NCBI RefSeq assembly: GCF_000333015.1 | Contig: NZ_BANT01000004.1 | Location: forward strand, 181,188 to 245,187 | Source of the DNA: Gordonia hirsuta DSM 44140 = NBRC 16056 | Lineage (GTDB): Bacteria > Actinomycetota > Actinomycetes > Mycobacteriales > Mycobacteriaceae | Length of the DNA: 64,000 nt | Direction: 5' to 3' | Part shown: positions 17,601 to 25,997 of the stretch, piece by piece | How positions within the stretch are numbered: the stretch's first letter is position 1 | Layout of the letters: every line of letters starts with the position of its first letter | Notes under the pieces: generated by a model | What the model was told of the DNA's origin: nothing | Seen by the model: the letters and a program-made list of their open reading frames with translations, nothing else | The model's database searches: none | Translations under genes and position numbers: made by a program

Positions 17601-18260
17601 ATGAGCGAATACTCGATCGAAGAGATCACCGCCGACCACCTGGCCCACATCACCGCCGTCGCCCAAGGCCTGGCCGGTGACGTCCGTGCCCTGGTCGATG
17701 CGACGGTGCGGACGCAGGTCGGCGACGACGATGTGGCCGCGGCCCGCGAACACATCGCCGCCGCCACGGCCCTGCTGCGCCGCGAACAGCTGCCCGGGGC
17801 GTTCGGGATCCGCTTCAGCGCGACCGCCGGCAAACGCAACTGGGGCAATGCCATGGTCGGGCTGCGCAATCCGGTCGCGCCGCCGATGCACATGAGCTAC
17901 GACGGCGAGAAGATCACCGGCACCGTCGATCTGGGCGCCGCCTACGAGGGACCGGCCGGTCTGGTGCACGGCGGCATCCTCGCCGCTCTGCTGGATCAGG
18001 CCCTCGGTTCGGCCGCCGAGAACGCCGGTGTCCCGGGGATGACCGGAACGCTGAACGTCCGCTACCGGCAGGCCACCGTATTGGGACCGGTCACCGTCAG
18101 CGCCTGGCTGGACCGGACCGAGGGCATCAAATCCTTCGCCAAGGGCACCGTCAGCACCGCCGACGGGGTCACCGTCGAGGCCGACGGGGTCTTCATCCTG
18201 CCGCGCTGGGCCCGCGGACAATCCCAGGAGGACGCCGTCCGGACGGTCGGCGAAGGCTGA
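17601..18260 (+). CDS. PaaI-type hotdog thioesterase
   Basis: 219 residues. The C-terminal 130 form a hotdog domain with the signature LVHGGILAALLDQALG, where the HGG motif and the acidic residue in the helix form the active site of PaaI/YigI-like acyl-CoA thioesterases. The N-terminal 80 residues are helical and found in actinobacterial members. It probably releases CoA from an acyl- or aryl-CoA. It lies upstream of an acyl-CoA ligase gene on the same strand, so it may edit that enzyme's product. Confidence 0.85.
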   Translation: MSEYSIEEITADHLAHITAVAQGLAGDVRALVDATVRTQVGDDDVAAAREHIAAATALLRREQLPGAFGIRFSATAGKRNWGNAMVGLRNPVAPPMHMSYDGEKITGTVDLGAAYEGPAGLVHGGILAALLDQALGSAAENAGVPGMTGTLNVRYRQATVLGPVTVSAWLDRTEGIKSFAKGTVSTADGVTVEADGVFILPRWARGQSQEDAVRTVGEG

Positions 18261-18387
18261 CACCGCCGGCCCCGGGACACACCCGCGCGAGCGCGTCGTC
18301 GTTCATCGCTTCTGCCCACTCGCGCCACACAGTCCGGCGCGCTCACATACCGTGGCGTGCAACACACCACACCGCAAGGAGCGCACC

Positions 18388-19932
18388 GTGTACCCAGGCA
18401 AGTTCGCAGCCGCTACCCCCGACAAGCCGGCACTGATCCGGCCGTCGACCGGTGAACAGGTCACCTACGGGCAGCTGATGGACAACTCCACCAGGATCGC
18501 CCACTACCTGCGCGACGATCTGGGGTTGCGGCCCGGCGACACCATCGCCATCGTCTCCGACAACGACCTGCGGATCTTCGACGCCTACTGGGCGGCGGTG
18601 CGCAGCGGCATGTACGTCACCGCGGTGAATCACCACCTCACCGCCGGCGAGGTGAACTTCATCCTCGGCGACTGCGAGGCGCAGGCGCTGTTGGCCTCGG
18701 CGAGCGTCGCCGAGGCCGTCTCGGCGGCGCACGAGCTCGACGGGCTGGCCGATCCGGCGCGCCGCATCGTCTGGGGCGGGCGGCTCGACGGTTTCACCGA
18801 CTACGCGAGCGTCCTGACCGCCGCGAGCGATGCGCCGTTGACCGATCAGCCGCGCGGCACCGACATGCTGTACTCCTCGGGCACCACCGGGCGGCCCAAA
18901 GGCATCAAGCCGGTGCTGCCGGCCGGCCAGGTCGACCAGATCCCCGATCTGATCAGCGCCGTCTTCGGCCCGGTCTACGGCTTCGGGGAGGACTCGGTGT
19001 ACCTGTCCCCGGCGCCGCTGTACCACGCGGCACCGCTGCGGTACTGCGCGATGGTCAACTCCCTGGGCGGCACCGTGGTGGTGATGGACCGCTTCGATCC
19101 CGAGGAGTCGCTGCGGCTGATCGAGCAGTACCGCATCACCCACAGCCAGTGGGTGCCGACCATGTTCGTGCGCATGCTGAAACTGCCCGAGCAGGTCCGC
19201 AGCAGATACGACGTGAGCTCCATGCGGGCAGCCGTCCATGCCGCGGCCCCGTGCCCGGCGCAGGTCAAGGCCGAGATGATCGCCTGGTGGGGGCCGGTGA
19301 TCAACGAGTACTACGCGGCCACCGAGGCCGCCGGGGTGGCGCTGATCGGCTCGCAGGAAGCGCTCGAGCGCCCCGGTTCGGTGGGCCGGGCCGCCCTGGG
19401 CATCGTGCACATCTGCGGGCCCGACGGCGAGGACCTGCCGGCCGGTGAGGTCGGCGTGGTCTACTTCGAACGCGACGAGATGCCGTTCGTCTACCACAAC
19501 GATCCGGAGAAGACCGCCGCCGCCCAGCACCCGGCGCACCCGAATTGGGCCACCACCGGCGATCTGGGGTACCTCGACGAGGACGGTTACCTGTACCTGA
19601 CCGACCGCAAGGCCTTCACCATCATCTCCGGCGGCGTCAACATCTACCCGCAGGAGGCCGAGAACATCCTGATCAATCACCCGGCGGTCTTCGATGTGGG
19701 CGTGATCGGTCTGCCCGACGACGAACTCGGCGAGGTGGCGGTGGGCTTCGTGCAACTGACCGACGACGCGCAGCCGTCCGACGACCTGGCCGACGAGCTG
19801 ATCGCCTACGCCAAGGAGCACCTGGCCGCATTCAAGGTGCCCCGGCAGATCCGCTTCGTCGAGGATCTGCCACGCACCCCCACCGGTAAGCTGGTCAAGG
19901 GTGACCTGCGCACCCAGGTCCTCGGCGGCTGA
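18388..19932 (+). CDS. Acyl-CoA synthetase (ANL superfamily)
   Basis: 514 residues from a GTG (VYPGKFAAATPDKPAL), chosen because AAGGAG lies 7 bases before it. LYSSGTTGRPKGIK is the nucleotide loop and EYYAATEAAG the adenine-binding motif. TTGDLGYLDEDGYLYLTDR is the hinge and PRTPTGKLVKGDLR holds the catalytic lysine. It activates a carboxylic acid as its CoA thioester. The substrate is unknown, although this branch is common among steroid and branched-chain FadD proteins of Mycobacteriales. The next gene, a flavin monooxygenase, begins 57 bases later on the same strand. Confidence 0.88.
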   Translation: MYPGKFAAATPDKPALIRPSTGEQVTYGQLMDNSTRIAHYLRDDLGLRPGDTIAIVSDNDLRIFDAYWAAVRSGMYVTAVNHHLTAGEVNFILGDCEAQALLASASVAEAVSAAHELDGLADPARRIVWGGRLDGFTDYASVLTAASDAPLTDQPRGTDMLYSSGTTGRPKGIKPVLPAGQVDQIPDLISAVFGPVYGFGEDSVYLSPAPLYHAAPLRYCAMVNSLGGTVVVMDRFDPEESLRLIEQYRITHSQWVPTMFVRMLKLPEQVRSRYDVSSMRAAVHAAAPCPAQVKAEMIAWWGPVINEYYAATEAAGVALIGSQEALERPGSVGRAALGIVHICGPDGEDLPAGEVGVVYFERDEMPFVYHNDPEKTAAAQHPAHPNWATTGDLGYLDEDGYLYLTDRKAFTIISGGVNIYPQEAENILINHPAVFDVGVIGLPDDELGEVAVGFVQLTDDAQPSDDLADELIAYAKEHLAAFKVPRQIRFVEDLPRTPTGKLVKGDLRTQVLGG

Positions 19933-19989
19933 CCCGCCGACCCGACTTCGATCCGTCGGCCCAGCGTCGATGAGGAGGCTCGCCGCCCC

Positions 19990-21111
19990 ATGACCCGGCC
20001 GATCACCGGCAGCGAGCAGCTGGCCACCGTCGTCGTGATCGGCGCCGGTCAGGCCGGGCTCTCGGCCGGCTACCACCTGCTGCGCGCCGGTCTGGTCCCG
20101 GCGACGTCGCAGGCCGATCCGGCTGTCGCGAGCTTCGTGATCCTCGACGCCGAGACCGGTGCCGGCGGGGCGTGGCGGCACCGCTGGGAGTCGCTGCGGA
20201 TGTCGACGGTCAACGAGATCTTCGATCTGCCCGGCTTTCCGAAACCGCCGATCGATCCCGCCGAACCAAGCAGCACCGCGGTGCCGCGGTATTTCGCCGC
20301 CTTCGAGGACCGTTTCGCCCTGCCGATCCTCCGTCCGGTCACCGTCTGGACCGTCCGGTACGACGACGACGATCCCGATGGGGATCTACTGGTTGATACC
20401 GACCGCGGCCGCTGGCGCACGCGTGCGATCATCAACGCCACCGGTTCGTGGAACAACCCGGTCCTGCCGGTCTACCCGGGCGGCGACGGTTTCCGGGGGC
20501 GGCAGCTGCACACCCGCGACTACGTCTCCGCCGACGAGTTCGCCGGCCAGCGGGTGGCGGTGATCGGCGCCGGGATCTCGGCGCTGCAGCAGCTCGAGGA
20601 GATCTCCCAGGTGGGCACCGTGTTCTGGTACACCCGGCGGGAACCGGACTTCCGCGGCGGCCACTTCCGGGCCGAGGTCCAGGGCCGCGAGGTGATCGCC
20701 GCCGTCACCGCCGATGTGGAGGCCGGACGGCCCACCGGCAGCGTCGTCTCCTACACCGGGCTGCCGCGCCTGCCCTATGTGGATGCGGCGGCCGAGCGCG
20801 GTGCGTTGCAACGCCGGCCGATGTTCACCGCGATCGAACCGGACGGGGTGCACGAAGCCGACGGCACCGTCACCGCCGTCGATGCGATCCTGTGGGCCAC
20901 CGGTTTCAAAGCGGACCTGCGGCATCTGGAGCCGCTGTATCTGCGCAACGAGCTGGGCGGTGTCACTATGCGCGGTACCGCGGTCGCCGGGGAGCCGCGG
21001 GTGCACCTGGTCGGTTTCGGCCCGTCGCAGTCCACGGTCGGGGCCAATCGCGCCGGGCGCGATGCGGTCCGTGAACTGACCGCCCACTTGGGTATCGAGA
21101 CCGGCAGATAA
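19990..21111 (+). CDS. NAD(P)/FAD-dependent monooxygenase (FMO/CzcO-like)
   Basis: 373 residues. FAD-binding GAGQAGLSAGYHL at about residue 18, then GGAWRHRWESLRM. The NADP-binding motif is VAVIGAGISALQQLEEI, and ATGF near position 305 closes the family pattern. The protein is soluble. It is related to the arsenic-operon flavoprotein (21561-22706), which has the same WESLR motif, and its stop lies only 30 bases from the convergent arsI gene. It may oxidise a small hydrophobic substrate or an organoarsenical; neither is shown. Confidence 0.85.
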   Translation: MTRPITGSEQLATVVVIGAGQAGLSAGYHLLRAGLVPATSQADPAVASFVILDAETGAGGAWRHRWESLRMSTVNEIFDLPGFPKPPIDPAEPSSTAVPRYFAAFEDRFALPILRPVTVWTVRYDDDDPDGDLLVDTDRGRWRTRAIINATGSWNNPVLPVYPGGDGFRGRQLHTRDYVSADEFAGQRVAVIGAGISALQQLEEISQVGTVFWYTRREPDFRGGHFRAEVQGREVIAAVTADVEAGRPTGSVVSYTGLPRLPYVDAAAERGALQRRPMFTAIEPDGVHEADGTVTAVDAILWATGFKADLRHLEPLYLRNELGGVTMRGTAVAGEPRVHLVGFGPSQSTVGANRAGRDAVRELTAHLGIETGR

Positions 21112-21140
21112 CCCCGACGCGGCCTGCTCACGCCCGCCGG

Positions 21141-21545
21141 TCAGTTGCCGTCGGTGACCGGCGAGGTGCCCATCGTGTCGGCCTCCCCGGTCACCGCGTA
21201 CACCTCCCACGGTTCGGCGCCGGGTCCGTGCACCCACACCTTGTCCTGCACCGCGTAGCAGCAGGAGGTGTCGTTCTCTTCGAAGGTGGCCAGGCCCGAC
21301 TCGGTGAACCGGCGGCCGGCCGCGGCGACCTGCCCGGTGTCGGCCACCTCGACGCCGAGATGGTCCAGCCGGGTGGCCTGACCCTGCTCCCCCTCGATCA
21401 GCACCAGCTTCAGCGGCGGATCGGCGACGACGAAGTTGGCGTATCCGGGCCGGCGTTTGGCCGGTTCCACTCCGAACAGCGCGGTGTAGAAGGTGATCGA
21501 CCCCTCCAGGTCGGCGACGTTGAGTGCTAGTTGGACACGGGACAT
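21141..21545 (-). CDS. arsI: ArsI/CadI-family metalloenzyme (C-As lyase type)
   Basis: 134 residues with a vicinal-oxygen-chelate fold. The N-terminal MSRVQLALNVADLEGSITFYT and the cysteine pair in ENDTSCCYAVQDKVWV are the signature of ArsI/CadI. The metal ligands would be a His in RLDHLGVEV and a Glu in PWEVYAV. ArsI cleaves the carbon-arsenic bond of trivalent methyl- or aryl-arsenicals; CadI is a cadmium-induced relative. It is the last gene of the arsenic operon (15 bases after the flavoprotein). Confidence 0.88.
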   Translation of the reverse strand: MSRVQLALNVADLEGSITFYTALFGVEPAKRRPGYANFVVADPPLKLVLIEGEQGQATRLDHLGVEVADTGQVAAAGRRFTESGLATFEENDTSCCYAVQDKVWVHGPGAEPWEVYAVTGEADTMGTSPVTDGN

Positions 21546-21560
21546 GACGGACTCCTCTTC

Positions 21561-22706
21561 TTATTTTCGACGGTTTTCGGTGTGGGTTCGGGCCTCGGCC
21601 GTGGCCGCCAGGTGCGGGCCGAGTGCGGCCACGGCGTCCCGCGCGGTGCGGCCGACGCCGATCAGCGTTGCCGAGGCCGGTCCGGTCCAGTCTCCGTAGC
21701 CCAGAAAGAGCAGCCCGGGCTCGGCTGGCACATGGTTGTGGTGCAGGGGGATCCGGCCGGAGGCTGCTGCTCGGCCCGGACGGGACCGATCGGGACGCCG
21801 CAGGGCCAAGGGACGCAGATGATTCAGGACCGGCCGGAAGCCCGTGCACCAAATGATCGCGTCCACCTGTTCGTGACGATCGGGGTAGACCAGTCCATCG
21901 GCGGCGATCGACGAGAACATCGGCTGGGGCACCAGCACACCGCGATCCCGCGCCGCCTTGACCGGCGGCACCATGACGATGTCGCCGAGTCCGGCGACGC
22001 CGTCGGTATCCGCCCGGCCCGAGGCCAACGCCTGCGCGCGGGCCGAGGCGACGTCGAACAGCACCCGGCCGTCGACGTCGTCAGGCATCAGCCGGGGCGG
22101 GTGCGGCGTGGCCCCGAGGGTGTCGGCGACGGTGAAGACCTCGGCGAGGATCTGGGCGGCGGAGTTGCCCCCGCCGACCACGGCGACCCGCTGCCCGGCG
22201 AAAGCCTCGGGCGTGCGGTAGCCGACGGTATGGACCTGCGTGCCGGCGAAGCGACTCATCCCCCGATAGCGCGGCCAGAAGGGGCACCGCCACGTACCGG
22301 TCGCATTGACCACCGCGCCGGCCCGCCAGGTACCGCGGTCGGACTCGACCAGGTAGCGGCCGTCACCCGTGCGGCTGACCGCGGTGACCCGGACGGGACG
22401 GTGGATCGGCAGCCGGTAGCGCTGCTCGTATGCGGTCAGGTAGTCCACCACGTGTCCGGCGGGCGGGAAACCCCGACGCCACACCGGCATCGGGATGCCG
22501 GGCAGCGACGAGTGCTCGGCCGGTGAAAACAACCGCAGCGACTCCCAGTAGTGCGGCCACGAGCCGCCCGGAGCGGCCTCGGCGTCGAGGATCACGAAGT
22601 CGTGTCCGGCCCGGCGCAGATAGTAGCCGGCCGCCAGCCCCGCCTGACCGCCTCCGACGACCACCACGTCGACCGCCGTGGACGCGCGATCACCCTCCGG
22701 ACTCAC
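21561..22706 (-). CDS. arsO: ArsO-like flavin-containing monooxygenase
   Basis: 381 residues from a GTG whose last two bases plus A form the acr3 stop (GTGA overlap). FAD motif VVVGGGQAGLAAGYYL at about 12-27, then PGGSWPHYWESLRLFSP. NADPH motif VAVVGGGNSAAQI, ATGTW and CTGFRP complete the flavin-monooxygenase pattern. Members of this type are common in arsenic operons of actinobacteria, where a role in organoarsenical oxidation is proposed. The longer open frame continuing into acr3 sequence is spurious. Confidence 0.85.
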   Translation of the reverse strand: MSPEGDRASTAVDVVVVGGGQAGLAAGYYLRRAGHDFVILDAEAAPGGSWPHYWESLRLFSPAEHSSLPGIPMPVWRRGFPPAGHVVDYLTAYEQRYRLPIHRPVRVTAVSRTGDGRYLVESDRGTWRAGAVVNATGTWRCPFWPRYRGMSRFAGTQVHTVGYRTPEAFAGQRVAVVGGGNSAAQILAEVFTVADTLGATPHPPRLMPDDVDGRVLFDVASARAQALASGRADTDGVAGLGDIVMVPPVKAARDRGVLVPQPMFSSIAADGLVYPDRHEQVDAIIWCTGFRPVLNHLRPLALRRPDRSRPGRAAASGRIPLHHNHVPAEPGLLFLGYGDWTGPASATLIGVGRTARDAVAALGPHLAATAEARTHTENRRK

Positions 22707-23752
22707 GGCGGCGTGAATCTTTTTCGCAATGCCAGCGACAGGTACGCCAGGCCCACCAGGATCGGCACCTCGATCAACGGCCCCACCACCCCGGCGAGCG
22801 CCTGGCCCGAGGCGATGCCGAAGGTGCCGATCGACACGGCGATGGCCAGCTCGAAGTTGTTCCCTGCCGCGGTCATAGCCATGGCGACGGTGCGCGGATA
22901 CCCCAGACCCATCGCCGCGCCGGCGCCGAAGGACACCGCCCACATCAGGATGAAGTACAGCAGCAACGGGATGGCGATCCGTGCGACGTCGCCGGGCCGG
23001 GAGGTGATCGCCTCCCCCTGCAGGGCGAACAGCATCACCACGGTCAACAGCAGCCCGTACAGCGACCACGGACCGATGCGCGGCAGGAAGGTCTGCTCGT
23101 ACCAGACCCGCCCTTTGAGTCGCTCGCCGTAGTAGCGGCTCAGGAAGCCCGCCACCAGCGGTATCCCGAGGAACACGAGCACCGATTTGGCGATCTGCCA
23201 CGGTGAGGCCTCGATCGAGGTCTGTTCCAGACCGAGCCAGCCGGGCAGCACATCGAGGTAGAACCAGCCCAGGACCGCGAACATGGCCACCTGGAACACC
23301 GAGTTGATGGCCACCAGCACCGCGGTGGCCTCCCGGTCGCCGCACGCCAGATCGTTCCAGATGATCACCATCGCTATACAGCGGGCCAGCCCGACGATGA
23401 TCAGGCCGGTGCGGTACTCGGGCAGGTCCGACAGGAACACCCAGGCCAGGGTGAACATCAGGGCCGGTCCGATCAGCCAGTTCAGCACCAGCGAACCGGC
23501 CATCAGGCGCCGGTCGCCGGTGACGGTGTCGAGGCGGTCGTACCGGACCTTGGCCAGCACCGGATACATCATCACCAGTAGACCAAGGGCGATCGGCACC
23601 GACACCCCGTCGATCTGCACCGCATCCAGCGCGGTGTTCAGCCCGGGAACCCACCGCCCCAGCAGCAGGCCCGCCGCCATCGCCAGACCGATCCAGACCG
23701 CGAGGTACCGGTCCAGGGTCGACAGCTTCGGCGGGGCCGTCAGCGTCGTCAT
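22703..23752 (-). CDS. acr3: Acr3-type arsenite efflux permease
   Basis: 349 residues with ten hydrophobic segments of the bile-acid/arsenite transporter fold. GLARCIAMVIIWNDLACGD contains the conserved cysteine of Acr3 (TM4), and TAAGNNFELAIAVSIGTFG is the second diagnostic motif. It exports As(III) from the cytoplasm. The start ATG overlaps the arsR stop (ATGA) and the stop overlaps the next start (GTGA), so arsR, acr3 and the flavoprotein are translationally coupled. Confidence 0.95.
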   Translation of the reverse strand: MTTLTAPPKLSTLDRYLAVWIGLAMAAGLLLGRWVPGLNTALDAVQIDGVSVPIALGLLVMMYPVLAKVRYDRLDTVTGDRRLMAGSLVLNWLIGPALMFTLAWVFLSDLPEYRTGLIIVGLARCIAMVIIWNDLACGDREATAVLVAINSVFQVAMFAVLGWFYLDVLPGWLGLEQTSIEASPWQIAKSVLVFLGIPLVAGFLSRYYGERLKGRVWYEQTFLPRIGPWSLYGLLLTVVMLFALQGEAITSRPGDVARIAIPLLLYFILMWAVSFGAGAAMGLGYPRTVAMAMTAAGNNFELAIAVSIGTFGIASGQALAGVVGPLIEVPILVGLAYLSLALRKRFTPP

Positions 23753-24108
23753 GCCGATTCGGCTTCCCGGGGCGGCAGGTGTCCCAGCAGCAGCGTCGAC
23801 AATTCGGCCAGAGCGCCGGGGCTGATCCAGTAGTAGACCCACGTTCCGCGTCGTTCACAGTCCAGCAGGCCCGCTTCCCGCAGGACCTTCAAGTGGTGAG
23901 AGACGGTCGGCTGCGAGAGCTCGAAACCGGTCGAGATCTCGCACACGCACGCCTCACCCCCGGGGCCGGCGGCGATCAGCGCGAGCATGCGCAGACGGAT
24001 CGGGTCACCGAGCGCTTTGAACTTCTGGGCCGCACCGGTGAGGTCGTCGGACTCGGGCGCCGCCGTCGGCGGAGGACAACACGGCCGCCCGGACTGCTGC
24101 TTCGACAT
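23749..24108 (-). CDS. arsR: ArsR-family arsenic-responsive repressor
   Basis: 119 residues with a winged helix (ELSQPTVSHHLKVLREAGLLDCERRGTWVYYWI). CVCEI just before the recognition helix is the classical metalloid site, and an extra CC pair stands near the N terminus (GRPCCPPP). It should repress its own operon until As(III) or Sb(III) binds. It is the first gene of the arsenic operon, and a matching palindrome lies 9 bases upstream. Confidence 0.93.
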   Translation of the reverse strand: MSKQQSGRPCCPPPTAAPESDDLTGAAQKFKALGDPIRLRMLALIAAGPGGEACVCEISTGFELSQPTVSHHLKVLREAGLLDCERRGTWVYYWISPGALAELSTLLLGHLPPREAESA

Positions 24109-24117
24109 TCTTCTATA

Positions 24118-24131
24118 TTGACACCTGTCAA
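24118..24131. promoter_or_regulatory. Putative ArsR operator
   Basis: TTGACACCTGTCAA is a perfect 6-2-6 palindrome that begins 10 bases before the arsR start. The TTGACA half-site fits the TGACA/TGTCA pattern of ArsR/SmtB operators. No other copy was noticed in the window. Confidence 0.7.
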
Positions 24132-24180
24132 ATCAGTCGCGCAACATCGTTCAGTCGGCCAAGACCGGTGGCTACCGCAC

Positions 24181-24675
24181 TCAACGCGCCGTCGGATGCC
24201 AGCGACTACGGAGAGTGCTCGCCGCCGCATCGGACGCAAACGCCGACGCCTCGAACGGCTCGGCAGCGATACGCTGTCCGGTCGACGGATTGAGCACGGT
24301 CATCCGCTGCACGCGATCACCGAGGGTGCGCGAGATCGCGACCTCACGTGCCACCGCCGTCGCCGCGTCCTTCGTGGTATCGAGCTGTGCACCGGGACCA
24401 CACAGGTGCACCTCCACGAGTAGCGTGTTCGTCCCGGCCGCCGGTACAGCCGTACCTGTTCCGGTACTGAAGCGAGGAGACAGCGAGGTCAGAGCCGACA
24501 GGGATGCTCGAATCGCATCGCCGAGCCCGTAGTCACTGGTGGCAACGCCTTCGCACGGCGGCATGGTTTCACCGGCGGCTGCGCTGACCGGCTCGTCGTT
24601 CTGCCCACAGCCCAGCACCATCAGCCCCAGCGCTACCGCCCCGGCCGTTGCCGCCACTCGCCGCTGAACCGTCAT
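24181..24675 (-). CDS. Putative lipoprotein, unknown function
   Basis: 164 residues. A lipoprotein signal ends in VLGC (Cys23) after a hydrophobic stretch, so the mature protein is likely tethered outside the cytoplasmic membrane. Two further cysteines (PPCEGV and HLCGPG) may form a disulfide. I recognise no domain. It is a single gene between arsR and ssrA. Its codon use looks slightly less GC-rich than its neighbours. Confidence 0.65.
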   Translation of the reverse strand: MTVQRRVAATAGAVALGLMVLGCGQNDEPVSAAAGETMPPCEGVATSDYGLGDAIRASLSALTSLSPRFSTGTGTAVPAAGTNTLLVEVHLCGPGAQLDTTKDAATAVAREVAISRTLGDRVQRMTVLNPSTGQRIAAEPFEASAFASDAAASTLRSRWHPTAR

Positions 24676-24794
24676 CAGAAACCCCGTCTCAAGTATTCGA
24701 CACGATCATCCCCGCCCGTGGCCGACCCATTGCAGCCGGCCCCGGCGAGCCGGGGGTCAGCAACGGGGACAGTCGCCGGCGGCCGGAATGGGAA

Positions 24795-24828
24795 ACGCCT
24801 CCCACCTGTGTCGACAGGTGGGAGGCGT
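24795..24828 (-). terminator. Intrinsic terminator of ssrA
   Basis: A perfect 15-bp stem (24795-24809 with 24814-24828) with a GTCG loop stands one base beyond the CCA end of tmRNA. On the minus strand it continues into TTTCCCATTCC. Confidence 0.85.
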
Positions 24829-24829
24829 C

Positions 24830-25201
24830 TGGTGGAGCTGCCGGGAATTGAACCCGGGTCCTCCGTCACTTCAGTAGGGCTTCTCCGTGTGCAGTCCGCT
24901 GTGTCTCTACTTGGATCTCCGGGTCTCACGGACGAGCCCGGATGACGATCCCAGTCGCTGTTTGTTGTCCCGCCTTCGCCCGCGACCGACGACGACGGTG
25001 AGTTCCCTAGCTGATGCCGGCATCCGGGTGCGGGAACATCACCCGGGCCGACAGACTAGCCTCGCTGATCAGGCAGCGAGAGCGTAGTCGCGCTGATTGG
25101 AATCGGCGCTTAATTGGTTGCTACGACGCTTACGGTGGTCTCTAGCCTGCACCGACACGCTTCCCCTACCTCGATGTACGTAGTCGAAACCGATCAGCCC
25201 C
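24830..25201 (-). ncRNA. ssrA: tmRNA
   Basis: 372 bases on the minus strand. The 5' end GGGGCTGATCGG pairs with the 3' CAGCTCC-A-CCA to form the alanine-type acceptor stem, and CCA is encoded. The T-arm GGGTTCAATTCCC precedes it. The tag frame occupies 25072-25107 and reads ADSNQRDYALAA with a TGA at 25069-25071, one residue different from the mycobacterial tag ADSHQRDYALAA. It rescues stalled ribosomes with SmpB, whose gene is 254 bases upstream on the same strand. Confidence 0.96.
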
Positions 25202-25290
25202 GAGGTAGTGCCCACCGCTTTGGCGGACTACCTATAGTAACGCCGCCGCCGCGGAAAATCATCCCGGTATCGTCGCCGCGGCTGCCATCT

Positions 25291-25388
25291 GGCGTGTCTC
25301 GGCCCCGCCGCTCGGCGTGTCGCGACCTGTTTGGGCGTGTCGAGCTCGTCGCAGCGTCGCGCCATGCCGAGATGAACCGCGACACGCC
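25291..25388. repeat. Cluster of GGCGTGTC octamers between smpB and ssrA
   Basis: GGCGTGTC occurs at 25291-25298, 25314-25321 and 25334-25341, and its inverse GACACGCC at 25381-25388. The flanks also vary little (CTCGG, CGCGA, CGAGC). This may be a degenerate intergenic repeat or a set of protein binding sites. No gene is visible in 25202-25455. Confidence 0.45.
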
Positions 25389-25455
25389 GGCGCGCGGAAT
25401 CAGAGCAGTCTGCGGCAGTCCGACGCGGGAACGTCGGACGACGGCGCCCCGGGTT

Positions 25456-25929
25456 TCACATGCCTTTGATGCGCCGGCCCAGCTCGCGTTCGGCCTCCCG
25501 CTTGGCGGTGCGGGCGGCGATGTCGCGGCGCTTGTCGTGCGCCTGCTTACCGCGCGCCAACGCCAGTTCCACCTTGGCGTAGCCGTCGGAGAAATACATC
25601 GACAGCGGCACCAGCGTCAGATTGCCGTCCTGCAGTTTGCCGATCAGCTGATCGATCTCGCGGCGATGCAGCAGCAGTTTCCGCTTGCGACGCACCGGAT
25701 GGTTGGTCCACGAACCCTGCCCGTACTCGGCGATGTGCAGCGCATGCAGCCACACCTCGCCGTCCTCGGCGGTGGCGAAGGCGTCGACCAGCGAGGCCTT
25801 CCCCTGCCGCAGCGCCTTGACCTCGGTGCCCTGCAGCACGATGCCCGCCTCGTAGGTGTCGAGGATGGTGTAGTTGTGCCGCGCCTTCCGGTTGGTGGCG
25901 ATCACCGACCGGCCCTTCTCCCTGGGCAC
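25456..25929 (-). CDS. smpB: SsrA-binding protein SmpB
   Basis: 157 residues. The oligonucleotide-binding core includes [18 protein letters not shown] and [20 protein letters not shown]. The C-terminal [18 protein letters not shown] tail is the part that enters the ribosomal mRNA channel. It delivers alanyl-tmRNA to stalled ribosomes. It lies between ftsX and ssrA, the order found in mycobacteria. Confidence 0.97.
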   Translation of the reverse strand: MPREKGRSVIATNRKARHNYTILDTYEAGIVLQGTEVKALRQGKASLVDAFATAEDGEVWLHALHIAEYGQGSWTNHPVRRKRKLLLHRREIDQLIGKLQDGNLTLVPLSMYFSDGYAKVELALARGKQAHDKRRDIAARTAKREAERELGRRIKGM

Positions 25930-25997
25930 GTTGACTCCTTCTCGTCGGTCAGGTCTTCTCAGTCAAGTCTTGTCGGTCCGGGTCGTCTCGGTCCGCT

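Noticed and set aside
22707..23858. 765-codon frame that would fuse acr3 sequence to the ArsO-like protein
   Set aside because: The upstream part is a shifted reading of acr3; the true start is the GTG overlapping the acr3 stop.
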